Assembly (NCBI GenBank): GCA_048498995.1
Contig: JBEHWX010000047.1
Span: 1-44,076, forward strand
Reading direction: 5' to 3'
DNA: 44,076 bases
Source: JBEHWX01 sp048498995
GTDB taxonomy: Bacteria > Bacteroidota > Ignavibacteria > OLB7
Of the stretch, positions 32,472-41,123 are shown in pieces. The position numbers and the translations under genes are program-made. Below the pieces are notes generated by a model. It searched no databases. It was not told the origin of the DNA and saw only the letters and a program-made list of their open reading frames with translations. Position 1 is the stretch's first letter; every line of letters starts with the position of its first letter.

Positions 32472-33728
32472 TTACCGGATCTGATCCTGATTCGACATGC
32501 GGGAGCTCTCCCGCTCGGCCAGGGTGCTGGCGCTCGGCGCGCCGACCTTCGGAAGGAAATCGTCAGGGTTGTCCAGCAGGCCGATCTCGGTCTGCTGGAT
32601 GATGTAGTCGACCACCGCCTTCAGGTCGTTCCCCGACTCCTGGTACACGCGGAGCTGGCGCGCGGCGCCGGTACCGTTCTCCAGGATCGTGTTGATATAG
32701 TTGATCTGCTCGCGGCTGCCGAGATCGTCGACCACGTCGTCGACGAACATCAGCAGCTCACGGATCAGATCGCGGGTGTTCTTTTCCTTCTGCTTGCCGA
32801 AGTCGATCAGCTTGCCGTCCAGGCCATAGCGGACCGCGCGCCACTTGTTCTCCATGATCAGCGCCCGGCTGTAGGTCCGGAAGGAAAGGTTCTTCCGGTA
32901 GAGGGCGAAGAGCTTGGCGGCGATCGCCTGGATCAGCGCCGCGATGGCGGCGGTCTCATCCACGGTCATCGGCAGATCGCAGATGCGGATCTCGAGCGTC
33001 GGGAAATTCGGATGCGGGCGGATGTCCCACCAGATCCGCTTCGGGTTATCGATGCAGTGCGTCTTGATCAGCAGATTGACGTAGGCCTCGTACTCCCCCC
33101 AGCTCTGGAACGGGTCGGGGATGTTCGTGCGCGGGAAGCGCTCGAAGACCTTGGAGCGGTAGCTCTTCAGGCCGGTCTCGAAGCCGGTCCAGAACGGGGA
33201 GTTCACCGTCAGCGCCAGGATGTGCGGCAGAAAGTAGCGCATCCCGTTCATGATGTTGATCTGCGTCTCCCGGTTCTCGATGCCGACATGGACGTGCATG
33301 CCGAAGATCAGGAGGGAACGGGCCAGCAGCTGCATGTCCTCGACGATCGAGTAATAGCGCTGATCGGGATAGATCTCCTGCTCGGCCCAGTGAGAGATCG
33401 GATGGGTGCTGGCCGCGCCGATCTTCAGGCCGTTGGTGCCGGCCAGATGGCGCACGATCGAGCGGATCTCCTTGAGCTGCGTGTAGAGCTCGCCGGTGTT
33501 CCGGCAGACGGTGGTCCCGATCTCGAGCATCGAGCCGTGCATCTCCGGCTTGAGCTTGTCCTCGAGCACCGACTGCCCCCGGGAAAGGAGCTCGAACTCC
33601 AGGTGCGATTTCAGCTCCCTGGTCTCCGGATCGATCACCATGTACTCCTCTTCCACCCCGAGCGTGAAGCTCGGCTTCTCGTACGGATCACGATCGAACA
33701 ACTGCCGCGTCTCGGAATTCCCCTGCAT
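32472..33728 (-). CDS. YbdK-type carboxylate-amine ligase (GCS2 family)
   Basis: A 418-residue member of the glutamate-cysteine ligase 2 family. It has TLGVEEEYMVIDPETREL (about residues 22-39), KPEMHGSMLEIGT and MHVHVGIENRE, the Glu/His clusters that bind ATP-Mg and substrate in this glutamine-synthetase-like fold. These enzymes form an amide between a carboxylate and an amine; in E. coli YbdK the activity is a weak gamma-glutamylcysteine ligase. A strong GAGGGGG lies nine bases upstream of ATG 33728. The gene directly follows an ATP-grasp ligase by 45 bp, so the two probably act in one pathway. The substrate is unknown. In a bshA-bearing organism glutathione synthesis is not expected to be the main role. 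Confidence 0.9.
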   Translation of the reverse strand: MQGNSETRQLFDRDPYEKPSFTLGVEEEYMVIDPETRELKSHLEFELLSRGQSVLEDKLKPEMHGSMLEIGTTVCRNTGELYTQLKEIRSIVRHLAGTNGLKIGAASTHPISHWAEQEIYPDQRYYSIVEDMQLLARSLLIFGMHVHVGIENRETQINIMNGMRYFLPHILALTVNSPFWTGFETGLKSYRSKVFERFPRTNIPDPFQSWGEYEAYVNLLIKTHCIDNPKRIWWDIRPHPNFPTLEIRICDLPMTVDETAAIAALIQAIAAKLFALYRKNLSFRTYSRALIMENKWRAVRYGLDGKLIDFGKQKEKNTRDLIRELLMFVDDVVDDLGSREQINYINTILENGTGAARQLRVYQESGNDLKAVVDYIIQQTEIGLLDNPDDFLPKVGAPSASTLAERESSRMSNQDQIR

Positions 33729-33773
33729 GACTAAACCCCCTCGAATTGACGTGAACTGCCGGGCGCCGAAGGA

Positions 33774-34748
33774 TCACTTCGCGGCGCGCTTCCCTCCCTT
33801 GCGATCCTCCGGGCCGACATCGTTGCCACGCAGGAACGTGCTCCAGCGGTACTCCTCCGGCACCATGCGTCCCTTCAGGGCTTCCTCGATGGCGAAGGTG
33901 GCGACGGTCTCGACGAACCAATGGAAGTTCTCCTCCCCGACCGAGGCCAGCTCGGCGTCCGGCGCCGGATTCATGAAGTCGATCGCGTAGGGAATGCCGT
34001 CGCGCACGGCGAACTCCACCGTGTTGATGTCGTAGCCGAGCGAGCCGCAGATCTTGATGCAGTCCTCGGTGATCCGCTTGCGGAGCGCGTCGCTCGGGGC
34101 GAATCCGGCATCGTAGCGGAGATGCGCCGGGTTGCGCGGCTCGTACGGCATGATGTGCACATAGCGGCGTCCGACGACATAGCAGCGATAGTACTCCTCG
34201 AACTCGATCCCCTCCTGCAGCGTCATGCAGATGTCGCCGGTCTGGTCGTAGGCCGAGAAGAACTCCTCCGGCGAGTGGACGTTGTAGACATGCTTCCATC
34301 CGCCGCCGTCGTACGGCTTGAGCCACGACGGGAACCCGATGTAATCGAACAGCTCGTCCCAGTTGAGGGGGTAGACGAGGTTGCGCATCGACTGGCTGGT
34401 GGTGCCGGGGGGATGCTGCTTCGACGGCAGGAGCACGGTCTTCGGCACGGCCACGCCGATCTTCTGGGCGAGCGTGTAGTTGAAGTACTTGTCATCGGCA
34501 GACCACCAGAACGGATTGTTCACCACCCGGGTGCCGTTGAGCGCCGCGTGCTTGAGCATGGCCCGATAGAAAGGGATATCCTGCGAGATGCGGTCGATCA
34601 CCAGCGTGTAGCGAGCCGGATCTTCCAGCTTCACCCCACCGACCTGCAGGAACTCGGCGCGCACGTCGGCACCCCGGCGGTTGATCGCTTCCACCAGTGC
34701 CGGGGGAAACGATTGCTCCATTCCGAACAGTACTGCGATACTTTCCAT
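33774..34748 (-). CDS. ATP-grasp family ligase
   Basis: A 324-residue ATP-grasp enzyme. An N-terminal pre-ATP-grasp domain (MESIAVLFGMEQSFPPALVEAINRRG) is followed by the nucleotide-binding region with WLKPYDGGGWKHVYNVHSPEEF. The metal-binding C-terminal segment contains EFAVRDGIPYAIDFMNPAPDAEL, in which the Asp/Asn pair serves as magnesium ligands (family-typical E/D...N). It most resembles RimK- or D-Ala-D-Ala-ligase-like enzymes, which join a carboxylate to an amine or thiol through an acylphosphate. It is the first gene of the leftward group, 45 bp from the GCS2-family gene. Its substrate is unknown; the pairing suggests a peptide-like metabolite. Confidence 0.88.
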   Translation of the reverse strand: MESIAVLFGMEQSFPPALVEAINRRGADVRAEFLQVGGVKLEDPARYTLVIDRISQDIPFYRAMLKHAALNGTRVVNNPFWWSADDKYFNYTLAQKIGVAVPKTVLLPSKQHPPGTTSQSMRNLVYPLNWDELFDYIGFPSWLKPYDGGGWKHVYNVHSPEEFFSAYDQTGDICMTLQEGIEFEEYYRCYVVGRRYVHIMPYEPRNPAHLRYDAGFAPSDALRKRITEDCIKICGSLGYDINTVEFAVRDGIPYAIDFMNPAPDAELASVGEENFHWFVETVATFAIEEALKGRMVPEEYRWSTFLRGNDVGPEDRKGGKRAAK

Positions 34749-35180
34749 AGAGGACGAGCGTAAGGATTATGTAGGAGATGAAATCCGAGGATGTTCTCAC
34801 GAACGGACCAGGCCCATGGTCTCCGTGCGGCCGGCCACTGCGGCGCAATGTGAAGAATATCCGCGAAAGGGACAAATCGCGCGAGATCAAGCATTCGAGA
34901 CATCGCCGCTCGACGACCCCGAAAGCCGCCGCGGCCGGTGCCTTCGCGAGCTCGTCGGGGCGCCCGCCCCACGCCGACGTTGCCCACCTCCGCCCCACCC
35001 GCTAGATTTGAAGCCCGTCGCGATCGATCCCCCCCGGCCATGGCCGCGCGGACGCTCCGGCTATCGACGGGGAACGCCTCCGAGGCGCGCCACGGACGCC
35101 CAGCGGCGCCGACGCTCCCGGGAACCGATAGTAACGGCGCATCAACTCATTCTCCAGCATCACAGGTCAGCATCCAGATC
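34749..35180. other. 432-bp divergent spacer
   Basis: Between the ATP-grasp gene and yajQ. A short plus-strand frame from 34778 has AGGAG directly abutting its ATG, which is too close, and no recognisable content. A -7-type box at 35003 with TTG 20 bases upstream probably serves yajQ. Nothing else is recognised. Confidence 0.5.
34980..35010 (+). promoter_or_regulatory. TTG-N20-TAGATTTG promoter upstream of yajQ
   Basis: TTG (34980-34982), a 20-base spacer and TAGATTTG (35003-35010) match the Bacteroidota-type -33/-7 promoter. It would give a leader of about 170 bases before the yajQ ATG. Confidence 0.45.
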
Positions 35181-35678
35181 ATGGCAGATACCTATTCGTT
35201 CGATATCGTCTCCGAAGTCGACCTGCAGGAAGTCGACAACGCGGTCAACCAGGCGCAGAAGGAGCTCGGACAGCGCTACGATTTCAAGGGAACCAACTCC
35301 ACGATCGAGCTCGACAAGAAAGCCAAGCAGATCGCCGTCGAATCCGACGACGAGTACCGGCTCAAGCAGGTGATCGACGTGATCGAGTCGAAGCTCATCA
35401 AGCGGGGCATCGGCCTGAAGGCGCTCACCTATGAGACGATCGAGCAGGGCTCGCGCGGATCGGCCCGGCAGAAGATCACGCTGCAGTCCGGCATCGACAA
35501 GGAGAACGCCAAGAAGGTGACCAAGCTGATCAAGGACCTCGGGCTGAAGGTCCAGGCCTCGATTCAGGAGGATCAGGTGCGCGTCACCAGCAAGTCCAAG
35601 GACGATCTGCAGACGGTGATCACCGAGCTGAAGAAGGCCGATCTCCCGTTCGACATGCAGTTCATCAATTACCGCTGA
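35181..35678 (+). CDS. yajQ: YajQ family nucleotide-binding protein
   Basis: A 165-residue protein of the YajQ/UPF0234 family, which has two ferredoxin-like folds and has been reported to bind nucleotides including cyclic di-GMP. The N terminus MADTYSFDIVSEVDLQEVDNAVNQ and the C terminus ending PFDMQFINYR are diagnostic. Length is normal (about 160-165). The frame is open upstream, but ATG 35181 matches the family start. It is 49 bp upstream of the amidase gene and may be co-transcribed with it. Confidence 0.95.
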   Translation: MADTYSFDIVSEVDLQEVDNAVNQAQKELGQRYDFKGTNSTIELDKKAKQIAVESDDEYRLKQVIDVIESKLIKRGIGLKALTYETIEQGSRGSARQKITLQSGIDKENAKKVTKLIKDLGLKVQASIQEDQVRVTSKSKDDLQTVITELKKADLPFDMQFINYR

Positions 35679-35727
35679 CGTCTCCCGGCGGCATACTCTC
35701 TCTCCCCTTTCTTCCTTCCGGCACCGC

Positions 35728-37092
35728 ATGCCACGTGTCCTGCGGCTCTCGATACTTCTCGCGCTTCTCCTCCTGGTCGGCGCCGGCACGGCCGTCGCCG
35801 ATCCGGTGGAGCTGCGCGATATCGCCATCTCCACCACCACGAGCTCCGCGCTGATCAGCTTCAGCGTTGCCGGCAAGGTGACCACGGTCGTGCTCGACCG
35901 GAAGGAGAACGGCCTGGCGCAGGTGCGGATGCGCTCGATGGCCGCCAGCCGGACCGCGCTCGCCTCGGCGCTGCAGCGTAAAGGGGTCCGCTCGGTGAAG
36001 GCGCATATCGAGCGGAAGGATGTGCTGGTGACCGACATCCGCTTCACGCGGGAGGTGCGGAAGCTCCAGGTGCTACGGCGCGACGAGGAGAAGATCGTGG
36101 TCCGCGTGACGCTCGGCGACCGGCTGGACTCCGACGGAACCGGCACGAGCTCCGTGGCGGCGGCCTCACCGAAGCGCGCCCGGGAGACCTCGACCAGTAG
36201 CGCGAGGAACGGATCGAAGAGCACCGCGAAGGGGGGCGACAAGGGGGCCGACAAGGGAACGAGCGTGAAGAGCGGGAGCGGCAAGGGCTCCGGGGACGCC
36301 ACCGCGACGCGTGGCGACGACGCGAGGAAGGGAGATCGGCTGAAGTTCCCATTGCCGGACGGCGTGAGCCTCGACTCGAAGCGGAAGTGGTCGCTCACGA
36401 CGATCGTGATCGATCCGGGACACGGCGGCAAGGATCCGGGAGCGATCGGTATCGACGGCGTGCAGGAGAAGGATGTGACGCTCGCGGTGGCAAGGAAGCT
36501 GCGGGACGAGATCAAGCGGAAGATGCCGGAGATCGAGGTGGTGATGACCCGCGGCGACGACCGGTTCATCGAGCTCTATCGGCGCGGACAGATCGCCAAT
36601 CAGAAGGGAGGCCGCCTCTTCATCTCGATCCACTGCAACTCGATGCCGACCAAGCCGCACCCGGCCACCGGCTTCGAGTGCTATATCCTCCGCCCCGGCA
36701 AGAGCGACGACGCGGCGCGCGTGGCCGCCGCCGAGAACAGCGCCATCCGCTTCGAGTCCGACCGGGACCGCTACGCGAAGATGGCGACCGAGAGCGCGAT
36801 CATGGCGAGCATGGCGCAGAGCGCGTTCGTCCGCTACAGCGAGCGGCTCGCCAAGGCGATTCGCGGAGAGCTGAAGGGGACGACCGCCATTCCCGACCGG
36901 GGCGTGCATCAGGCCGGATTCTTCGTGCTGGTCGGCGCGTCGATGCCGGCGATGCTCCTCGAGCTCGGCTATCTGAGCAACTCGGATGACGTGGAGGTGC
37001 TGACCAGCGACGCCGGACAGACGAAGCTGGCGCGCGGCATCTTCGCCGGCATTCGGGAGTACGAGAAGATCTACTCGGCGTCGTTGAAGTAG
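35728..37092 (+). CDS. N-acetylmuramoyl-L-alanine amidase (AmiC-type)
   Basis: A 454-residue periplasmic amidase that cleaves MurNAc from the stem peptide of peptidoglycan. The signal peptide is LRLSILLALLLLVGAGTAVADP (cleaved near residue 24). An AMIN-like domain (about residues 25-130) is followed by a low-complexity Ser/Lys/Gly linker (about residues 145-205). The Amidase_3 domain carries the zinc ligands in IDPGHGGKDPGA (His), QEKDVTLAVA (Glu) and SIHCNSMP (His), with the catalytic Glu in LLELGYLSN. The ATG at 35728 follows yajQ by 49 bp. A 17-bp palindrome overlaps the stop codon. Confidence 0.93.
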   Translation: MPRVLRLSILLALLLLVGAGTAVADPVELRDIAISTTTSSALISFSVAGKVTTVVLDRKENGLAQVRMRSMAASRTALASALQRKGVRSVKAHIERKDVLVTDIRFTREVRKLQVLRRDEEKIVVRVTLGDRLDSDGTGTSSVAAASPKRARETSTSSARNGSKSTAKGGDKGADKGTSVKSGSGKGSGDATATRGDDARKGDRLKFPLPDGVSLDSKRKWSLTTIVIDPGHGGKDPGAIGIDGVQEKDVTLAVARKLRDEIKRKMPEIEVVMTRGDDRFIELYRRGQIANQKGGRLFISIHCNSMPTKPHPATGFECYILRPGKSDDAARVAAAENSAIRFESDRDRYAKMATESAIMASMAQSAFVRYSERLAKAIRGELKGTTAIPDRGVHQAGFFVLVGASMPAMLLELGYLSNSDDVEVLTSDAGQTKLARGIFAGIREYEKIYSASLK

Positions 37093-37108
37093 GATCGCGG
37101 CGCGATCC
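37092..37108. terminator. 17-bp palindrome between converging genes
   Basis: GGATCGCG-G-CGCGATCC, overlapping the last base of the amidase stop and lying within the 22-bp gap to the GNAT stop. It is a perfect dyad with a single central base and may serve as a bidirectional terminator despite lacking T tracts. Confidence 0.45.
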
Positions 37109-37114
37109 GGTTCC

Positions 37115-37639
37115 TCACGCTCCCGACGAGCCGCTGACGCCGCCGGCCGCCGCGGGCTCCGCCACGCTCCCCTTCGGCTCCACCAGATCGATCACCAGCA
37201 CGTAGTACGTTTCCCCATCCTCCTCGACCGCGTCGATCTGACGCCATCCGAGCGATCGATAGGTCTCCAGCCCGCCGGCGACCGCGATGTAGAGGCGCTC
37301 GAAGCCGATGTTGCGGGCACGCTCGGAGGCCGAGCGCACGAGCGCTGTGGCCACGCCCCGTCCCCGACGGTCCGGCACCACGTAGAGTCCGCCGATCCAG
37401 GGGCCGAGGTGGACATGGCTGGCGATCGAGACCTCGACGAGCGAGACGGTGCCGATCACGTTGTTCCCCTCGACGGCCAGCAGGGCGATCGGAAGCGTAT
37501 CGCGATGCATACGGGCCACGAAGGTCCCCTCCACTTCCTCCTGCGCGCGGCCCCGAAAATATTCCTCCCACTCGCGACGGAACCAGGTGGCGAGCGACGG
37601 GATCGCCTCCGGGCGATCGGCCAGATCGATGATCGTCAT
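37115..37639 (-). CDS. GNAT-family N-acetyltransferase
   Basis: A 174-residue acetyltransferase. The acetyl-CoA pyrophosphate loop is VVPDRRGRGVATALV (about residues 89-103), preceded by WIGGLYV and followed by FERLYIAVAGGLETYRSLGW, the usual GNAT C-terminal half. The last 20 residues are low-complexity Ala/Gly/Ser. The substrate is unknown. The frame is open upstream, but ATG 37639 begins at the first GNAT strand. It converges with the amidase gene (22-bp gap). Confidence 0.85.
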   Translation of the reverse strand: MTIIDLADRPEAIPSLATWFRREWEEYFRGRAQEEVEGTFVARMHRDTLPIALLAVEGNNVIGTVSLVEVSIASHVHLGPWIGGLYVVPDRRGRGVATALVRSASERARNIGFERLYIAVAGGLETYRSLGWRQIDAVEEDGETYYVLVIDLVEPKGSVAEPAAAGGVSGSSGA

Positions 37640-37822
37640 GGGATATCCACGATGATGTGAGCGTTCATGAGAGTTCGTGCGGCCCGACGATTCCGCGCGG
37701 TGGAGGGAGCGCCAGCCGCGGCGGCATCCGTCGCGGGCCGGATCGAAAGTCGCATATCGGGCTCGAAGTACCAACCACAAAGAGGGGGCGGAACCGGTTG
37801 TCGCGGGCATGGCTCCTCCCCG

Positions 37823-37856
37823 AAAAAAACGAAGGGGCGTTCTCGCGAACGCCCCT
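37823..37856 (-). terminator. Rho-independent terminator of the L,D-transpeptidase gene
   Basis: Perfect 10-bp stem (AGGGGCGTTC/GAACGCCCCT), four-base loop, then seven T residues on the minus strand. Textbook structure, 33 bp past the stop. Confidence 0.92.
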
Positions 37857-37888
37857 GAAATCGAATCGAGCCTGGCGAGGTTGCAGCC

Positions 37889-39001
37889 TCACTCGCCGTA
37901 TTCGGGCTCGGCGGTCTTTTCCTTCTCCCAGGTAACGCGCTCGTGGCTCCGGAGGGAGTCGGCGATGCGGACGGCGGCCAGCGACCAGCTGTCGAGCACG
38001 GCCGGACGGAGACGGTCCGGCGCGGCGCCGATGCCGCGCGGGGCGAGCTTCGCCAGGAGCATGCTGCCGGGGAGGGTCTGCTTCGGGATCTTCTCCCCTT
38101 CTCCCACCTCCATTCCCCAGCGAAGGCGCTTGCCGGCCAGGTGAACGATCCGCGGCTGCGGCGCCGTCCAGTAGCTTCCGGCCATGATCGACGACAGGCG
38201 CGACCGGCCGAGGTTCCTGTTGTGCACCGAGGCGGAGTCGATGATCGTGGCGCCGTTGGTATCGGCCGCGGCGCAGAACTGCACCACGCGGGCCGGGTCG
38301 CCGTCGTGCACCCGGATCAGCGCGCCGGGATGCACCATCGAATACATCTGCTTGATATCCTCGCGCGCCATCCTGATGCAGCCATGCGAGGAGGGGCGAC
38401 GGCCGAGATTCCAGTAGTAACCGGTGCCATCGAGTCCATGGAAGCCCACCCCACCCTGCACGCCGATCCACCAGTAGAGCTTCGCGTTCTTGAACTGCTT
38501 GCTGATGGCCAGCGGCGTCTTGTTCTGCACCGTGAACACGCCGACCGGCGTGGCGATCCCCTGAGGGATGAGCTTGTTGCCGCTGGAGATCGGGAATGTT
38601 CTCCGCGCGCCGCTCCGGTTGACGACCGTCACGTGCTGCGTGACGAGATTCACGTCCAGGTAGACCGAGTCGGTCGTATAGATCGTATCGAGGATGCGGA
38701 GGTGGCTCAGGACGAGCCTGGAGGGGGTGAACCCGGCGAGGGGAGATACGGGCGCCGAGGAGTCGCGGGCGACAATCGGCCAGCGGGAGATCGGGTAGAC
38801 GACGCGACTGTCGGCTACGTTGCTGGCCGACAGCAGCAGCAGCCCGACGGCGCCGATGCAGAGAAGGGCGACGGCACCGATAGCATGGTACCGCCTCTCC
38901 TCGGCATTGACTGGCTCCTGCGTGATCTCCCCTGCTTCGGTATCGCGCGCTTCGGCATCGCGCGCTTCGGTATCGCGATTGACGTCGTAACTGTTGTCCA
39001 T
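37889..39001 (-). CDS. L,D-transpeptidase (YkuD domain), membrane-anchored
   Basis: A 370-residue protein with a cytoplasmic N terminus, one membrane helix (about residues 39-58, IGAVALLCIGAVGLLLLS) and an external YkuD domain (about residues 110-225). The active site is complete: GFHGLDGTGYYWNLGRRPSSHGCIRM, with His188 and Cys208 in SHGCIR. It cross-links peptidoglycan at mDAP-mDAP or attaches proteins to it. The C-terminal 145 residues have no motif I recognise. The cytoplasmic tail holds a 15-bp repeat encoding DTEARDAEARDTEAG. A classic terminator follows the gene. ATG 39001 is the natural start. Confidence 0.92.
   Translation of the reverse strand: MDNSYDVNRDTEARDAEARDTEAGEITQEPVNAEERRYHAIGAVALLCIGAVGLLLLSASNVADSRVVYPISRWPIVARDSSAPVSPLAGFTPSRLVLSHLRILDTIYTTDSVYLDVNLVTQHVTVVNRSGARRTFPISSGNKLIPQGIATPVGVFTVQNKTPLAISKQFKNAKLYWWIGVQGGVGFHGLDGTGYYWNLGRRPSSHGCIRMAREDIKQMYSMVHPGALIRVHDGDPARVVQFCAAADTNGATIIDSASVHNRNLGRSRLSSIMAGSYWTAPQPRIVHLAGKRLRWGMEVGEGEKIPKQTLPGSMLLAKLAPRGIGAAPDRLRPAVLDSWSLAAVRIADSLRSHERVTWEKEKTAEPEYGE
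38935..38979. repeat. 15-bp tandem repeats in the L,D-transpeptidase N terminus
   Basis: About three copies of TTCGGYATCGCGCGC encode the repeated acidic DTEAR/DAEAR units at residues 10-24 of the cytoplasmic tail. The last copy has diverged. Confidence 0.85.
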
Positions 39002-39046
39002 AGGCTCTGAGGGATTCGCAGATCAGGATCCGGGGGCTTTACCGGA

Positions 39047-39067
39047 CCGGCCCCCTGAGGGAGCCGG
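39047..39067 (-). terminator. Terminator hairpin after typA
   Basis: A 9-bp stem (CCGGCCCCC / GGGAGCCGG) with one mismatch around a TGA loop, 16 bp past the typA stop. No T run. Confidence 0.5.
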
Positions 39068-39082
39068 CCCGACAATGCTGTT

Positions 39083-40921
39083 CTACGAACGATCGGCGTT
39101 GGCCAGGTCGAGCCCGCGCTTGCGCTGGCGCTGACGATCGTTGTGATCCAGGATCTTCTTCCGCATCCTGATCGACTTGGGCGTGATCTCGATCAACTCG
39201 TCGCGATCAATGTACTCGATGAACTGCTCAAGCGAAAGCGATCGGGGCGTATCCAGGCGGACGGCTCCCTCGGAGCCGGAGGCGCGCATGTTCGTCAGCT
39301 GCTTCTTCTTGCTGACGTTGACCACCAGATCGTCCTCGCGGGAATTCTCGCCGACGATCATGCCGGGGTAGACCGGCGTTCCCGGCGGGATGAAGAGCGT
39401 TCCGCGCTCCTGGATTCCCTCCATGGCGTAGGCGGTCGTGTCGCCGGCCTCCAGCGAGATCAGCACGCCGCGGCTGCGCCCCGGGATCTGTCCCTTGAAG
39501 GTCTGGTAGCCATGGAACACCTGATGCAGCAGTCCGGAGCCGCGCGTCTCGGTCAGGAACTGGCTGCGGAAGCCGATCAGACCGCGCGACGGCACGAGGA
39601 ACTCGAGACGGGTCGTTCCGTTGGCGGTGCTCATGTTGAGCATCTCCGCCGAACGACGTCCGAGCAGATCAATAACCGTTCCAGCGTACTCATCATCGAC
39701 GTCGACCACCACGTGCTCGACCGGCTCGTGGATCACTCCCTCGATATCCTTCATGATGACTTCCGGCTTCGAGACCTGGAACTCGTAGCCCTCGCGACGC
39801 ATGGTCTCGATCAGGATCGCCATCTGGAGCTCGCCGCGTCCCTTGACGATGAACTGATCGGGGCTGTCGGTCTCCTCGATCCGCATCGAGACGTTGCCGC
39901 GGACCTCCTTGAAGAGGCGGTCGCGAAGATTGCGGCTGGTGACGAACTTCCCTTCCTTGCCGGCGAAGGGAGAATCGTTGACCAGGAAGGTCATCGAGAT
40001 CGTCGGCTCGTCGATCGTGACGTAGGGAACCGCCTGCGGGTTGTCGCCGGAGGCGAGGGTCTCGCCGATGTTGAACTCGTCGGAGCCGGCCAGGGCGATG
40101 ATCTCGCCGGCGCTGGCCTCGGCGATCTCCGCCTTCTTGAGCCCCTCGAAGGTGAACAGCTTGGTCACGCGGAGGCGCTCGGCAAGGCCGTCGCGGTTGA
40201 TGCGGGCGATCGTCTCCCCCTGACGGACGGTACCGTTGAGGATGCGGCCGATGGCGACGCGTCCCAGGTAGTCGCTCCAGTCGACGGTGGTGATGATCAT
40301 CTGGAAGTTCTCCTCGAGGATGCCGACCGGGGCCGGGATCTTCTCGATGATCATGTCGAGCAGCGGCGACAGGTCGCTGTCGTCGGCCTCGAGCTCGAGC
40401 TTGGAGATGCCGGCGCGGGCAACGGTGTAGATCACCGGGAAGTCGAGCTGCTCATCATCGGCGCCGAGGGTGAGGAAGAGCTCGAAGACTTCGTCGAGCA
40501 CCTCGTGCGGGCGGGCGTCCTTGCGATCGATCTTGTTGATCACGACGATCGGCTGCAGTCCGAGATCGAGCGATTTCTTGAGCACGAACTTGGTCTGCGG
40601 CAGAGGGCCCTCGGCGGCATCGACCAGCAGGAGCACGCCGTCGACCATGACGAGGGTACGCTCGACCTCGCCGCCGAAGTCGGCGTGGCCGGGGGTATCG
40701 ACGATGTTGATCTTCTTCCCTTTCCAGTCGATGGCCGTGTTCTTGGCCATGATGGTAATGCCCTTCTCGCGCTCGAGGTCACCGGAATCCATGACGCGCG
40801 TCGGCACGTGCTGATTCTCGCGGAAGGTTCCGCTCTGCGAAAGGAGCTTGTCGACCAGCGTGGTCTTACCGTGGTCGACGTGCGCGATGATCGCGATGTT
40901 TCTGATGTCTTCCCGTGTCAT
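39083..40921 (-). CDS. typA: Translational GTPase TypA/BipA
   Basis: A 612-residue ribosome-associated GTPase of the EF-G group, involved in stress growth and 50S assembly. The G motifs are AHVDHGKTTLVD, MDSGDLEREKGITIMAKNTAI (switch I), VDTPGHADFGGEVE (G3) and NKIDRKDARP (G4). The family-specific C-terminal domain contains GTRLEFLVPSRGLIGFRSQF. Length is normal. ATG 40921 has AGG eight bases upstream. It is the only gene of its leftward unit and diverges from the unrecognised gene at 41124. Confidence 0.97.
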   Translation of the reverse strand: MTREDIRNIAIIAHVDHGKTTLVDKLLSQSGTFRENQHVPTRVMDSGDLEREKGITIMAKNTAIDWKGKKINIVDTPGHADFGGEVERTLVMVDGVLLLVDAAEGPLPQTKFVLKKSLDLGLQPIVVINKIDRKDARPHEVLDEVFELFLTLGADDEQLDFPVIYTVARAGISKLELEADDSDLSPLLDMIIEKIPAPVGILEENFQMIITTVDWSDYLGRVAIGRILNGTVRQGETIARINRDGLAERLRVTKLFTFEGLKKAEIAEASAGEIIALAGSDEFNIGETLASGDNPQAVPYVTIDEPTISMTFLVNDSPFAGKEGKFVTSRNLRDRLFKEVRGNVSMRIEETDSPDQFIVKGRGELQMAILIETMRREGYEFQVSKPEVIMKDIEGVIHEPVEHVVVDVDDEYAGTVIDLLGRRSAEMLNMSTANGTTRLEFLVPSRGLIGFRSQFLTETRGSGLLHQVFHGYQTFKGQIPGRSRGVLISLEAGDTTAYAMEGIQERGTLFIPPGTPVYPGMIVGENSREDDLVVNVSKKKQLTNMRASGSEGAVRLDTPRSLSLEQFIEYIDRDELIEITPKSIRMRKKILDHNDRQRQRKRGLDLANADRS

Positions 40922-41079
40922 TCACTACCTGTTCTGATAACGCAGTGGGTCGCCTCGTCGGATCAAACCGAACAAGACCCGTTAAATTACGACCTTCACC
41001 GCGAAGGGTTTAGCTATTATTACTTCTTGAATCGTAACTGGCTGCATCGATCGAGTCCGGGATTCGCCGCAAGCGAGCT

Positions 41080-41087
41080 ATATTTGA
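41080..41087 (+). promoter_or_regulatory. TAnnTTTG-type -7 element of the gene at 41124
   Basis: TATATTTG, an exact match to the -7 box, 36 bases before the ATG on the sense strand. TTCG 14-17 bases upstream is the nearest weak -33 candidate. Confidence 0.4.
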
Positions 41088-41123
41088 CGATTCTCGGACT
41101 CCACTCATCTAACGCACGCAGGT

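Noticed and set aside
34778..35005. 75-codon open frame upstream of yajQ
   Set aside because: AGGAG abuts the ATG with no spacer, the composition is Arg/Ser-rich without motifs, and a promoter-like element overlaps it.
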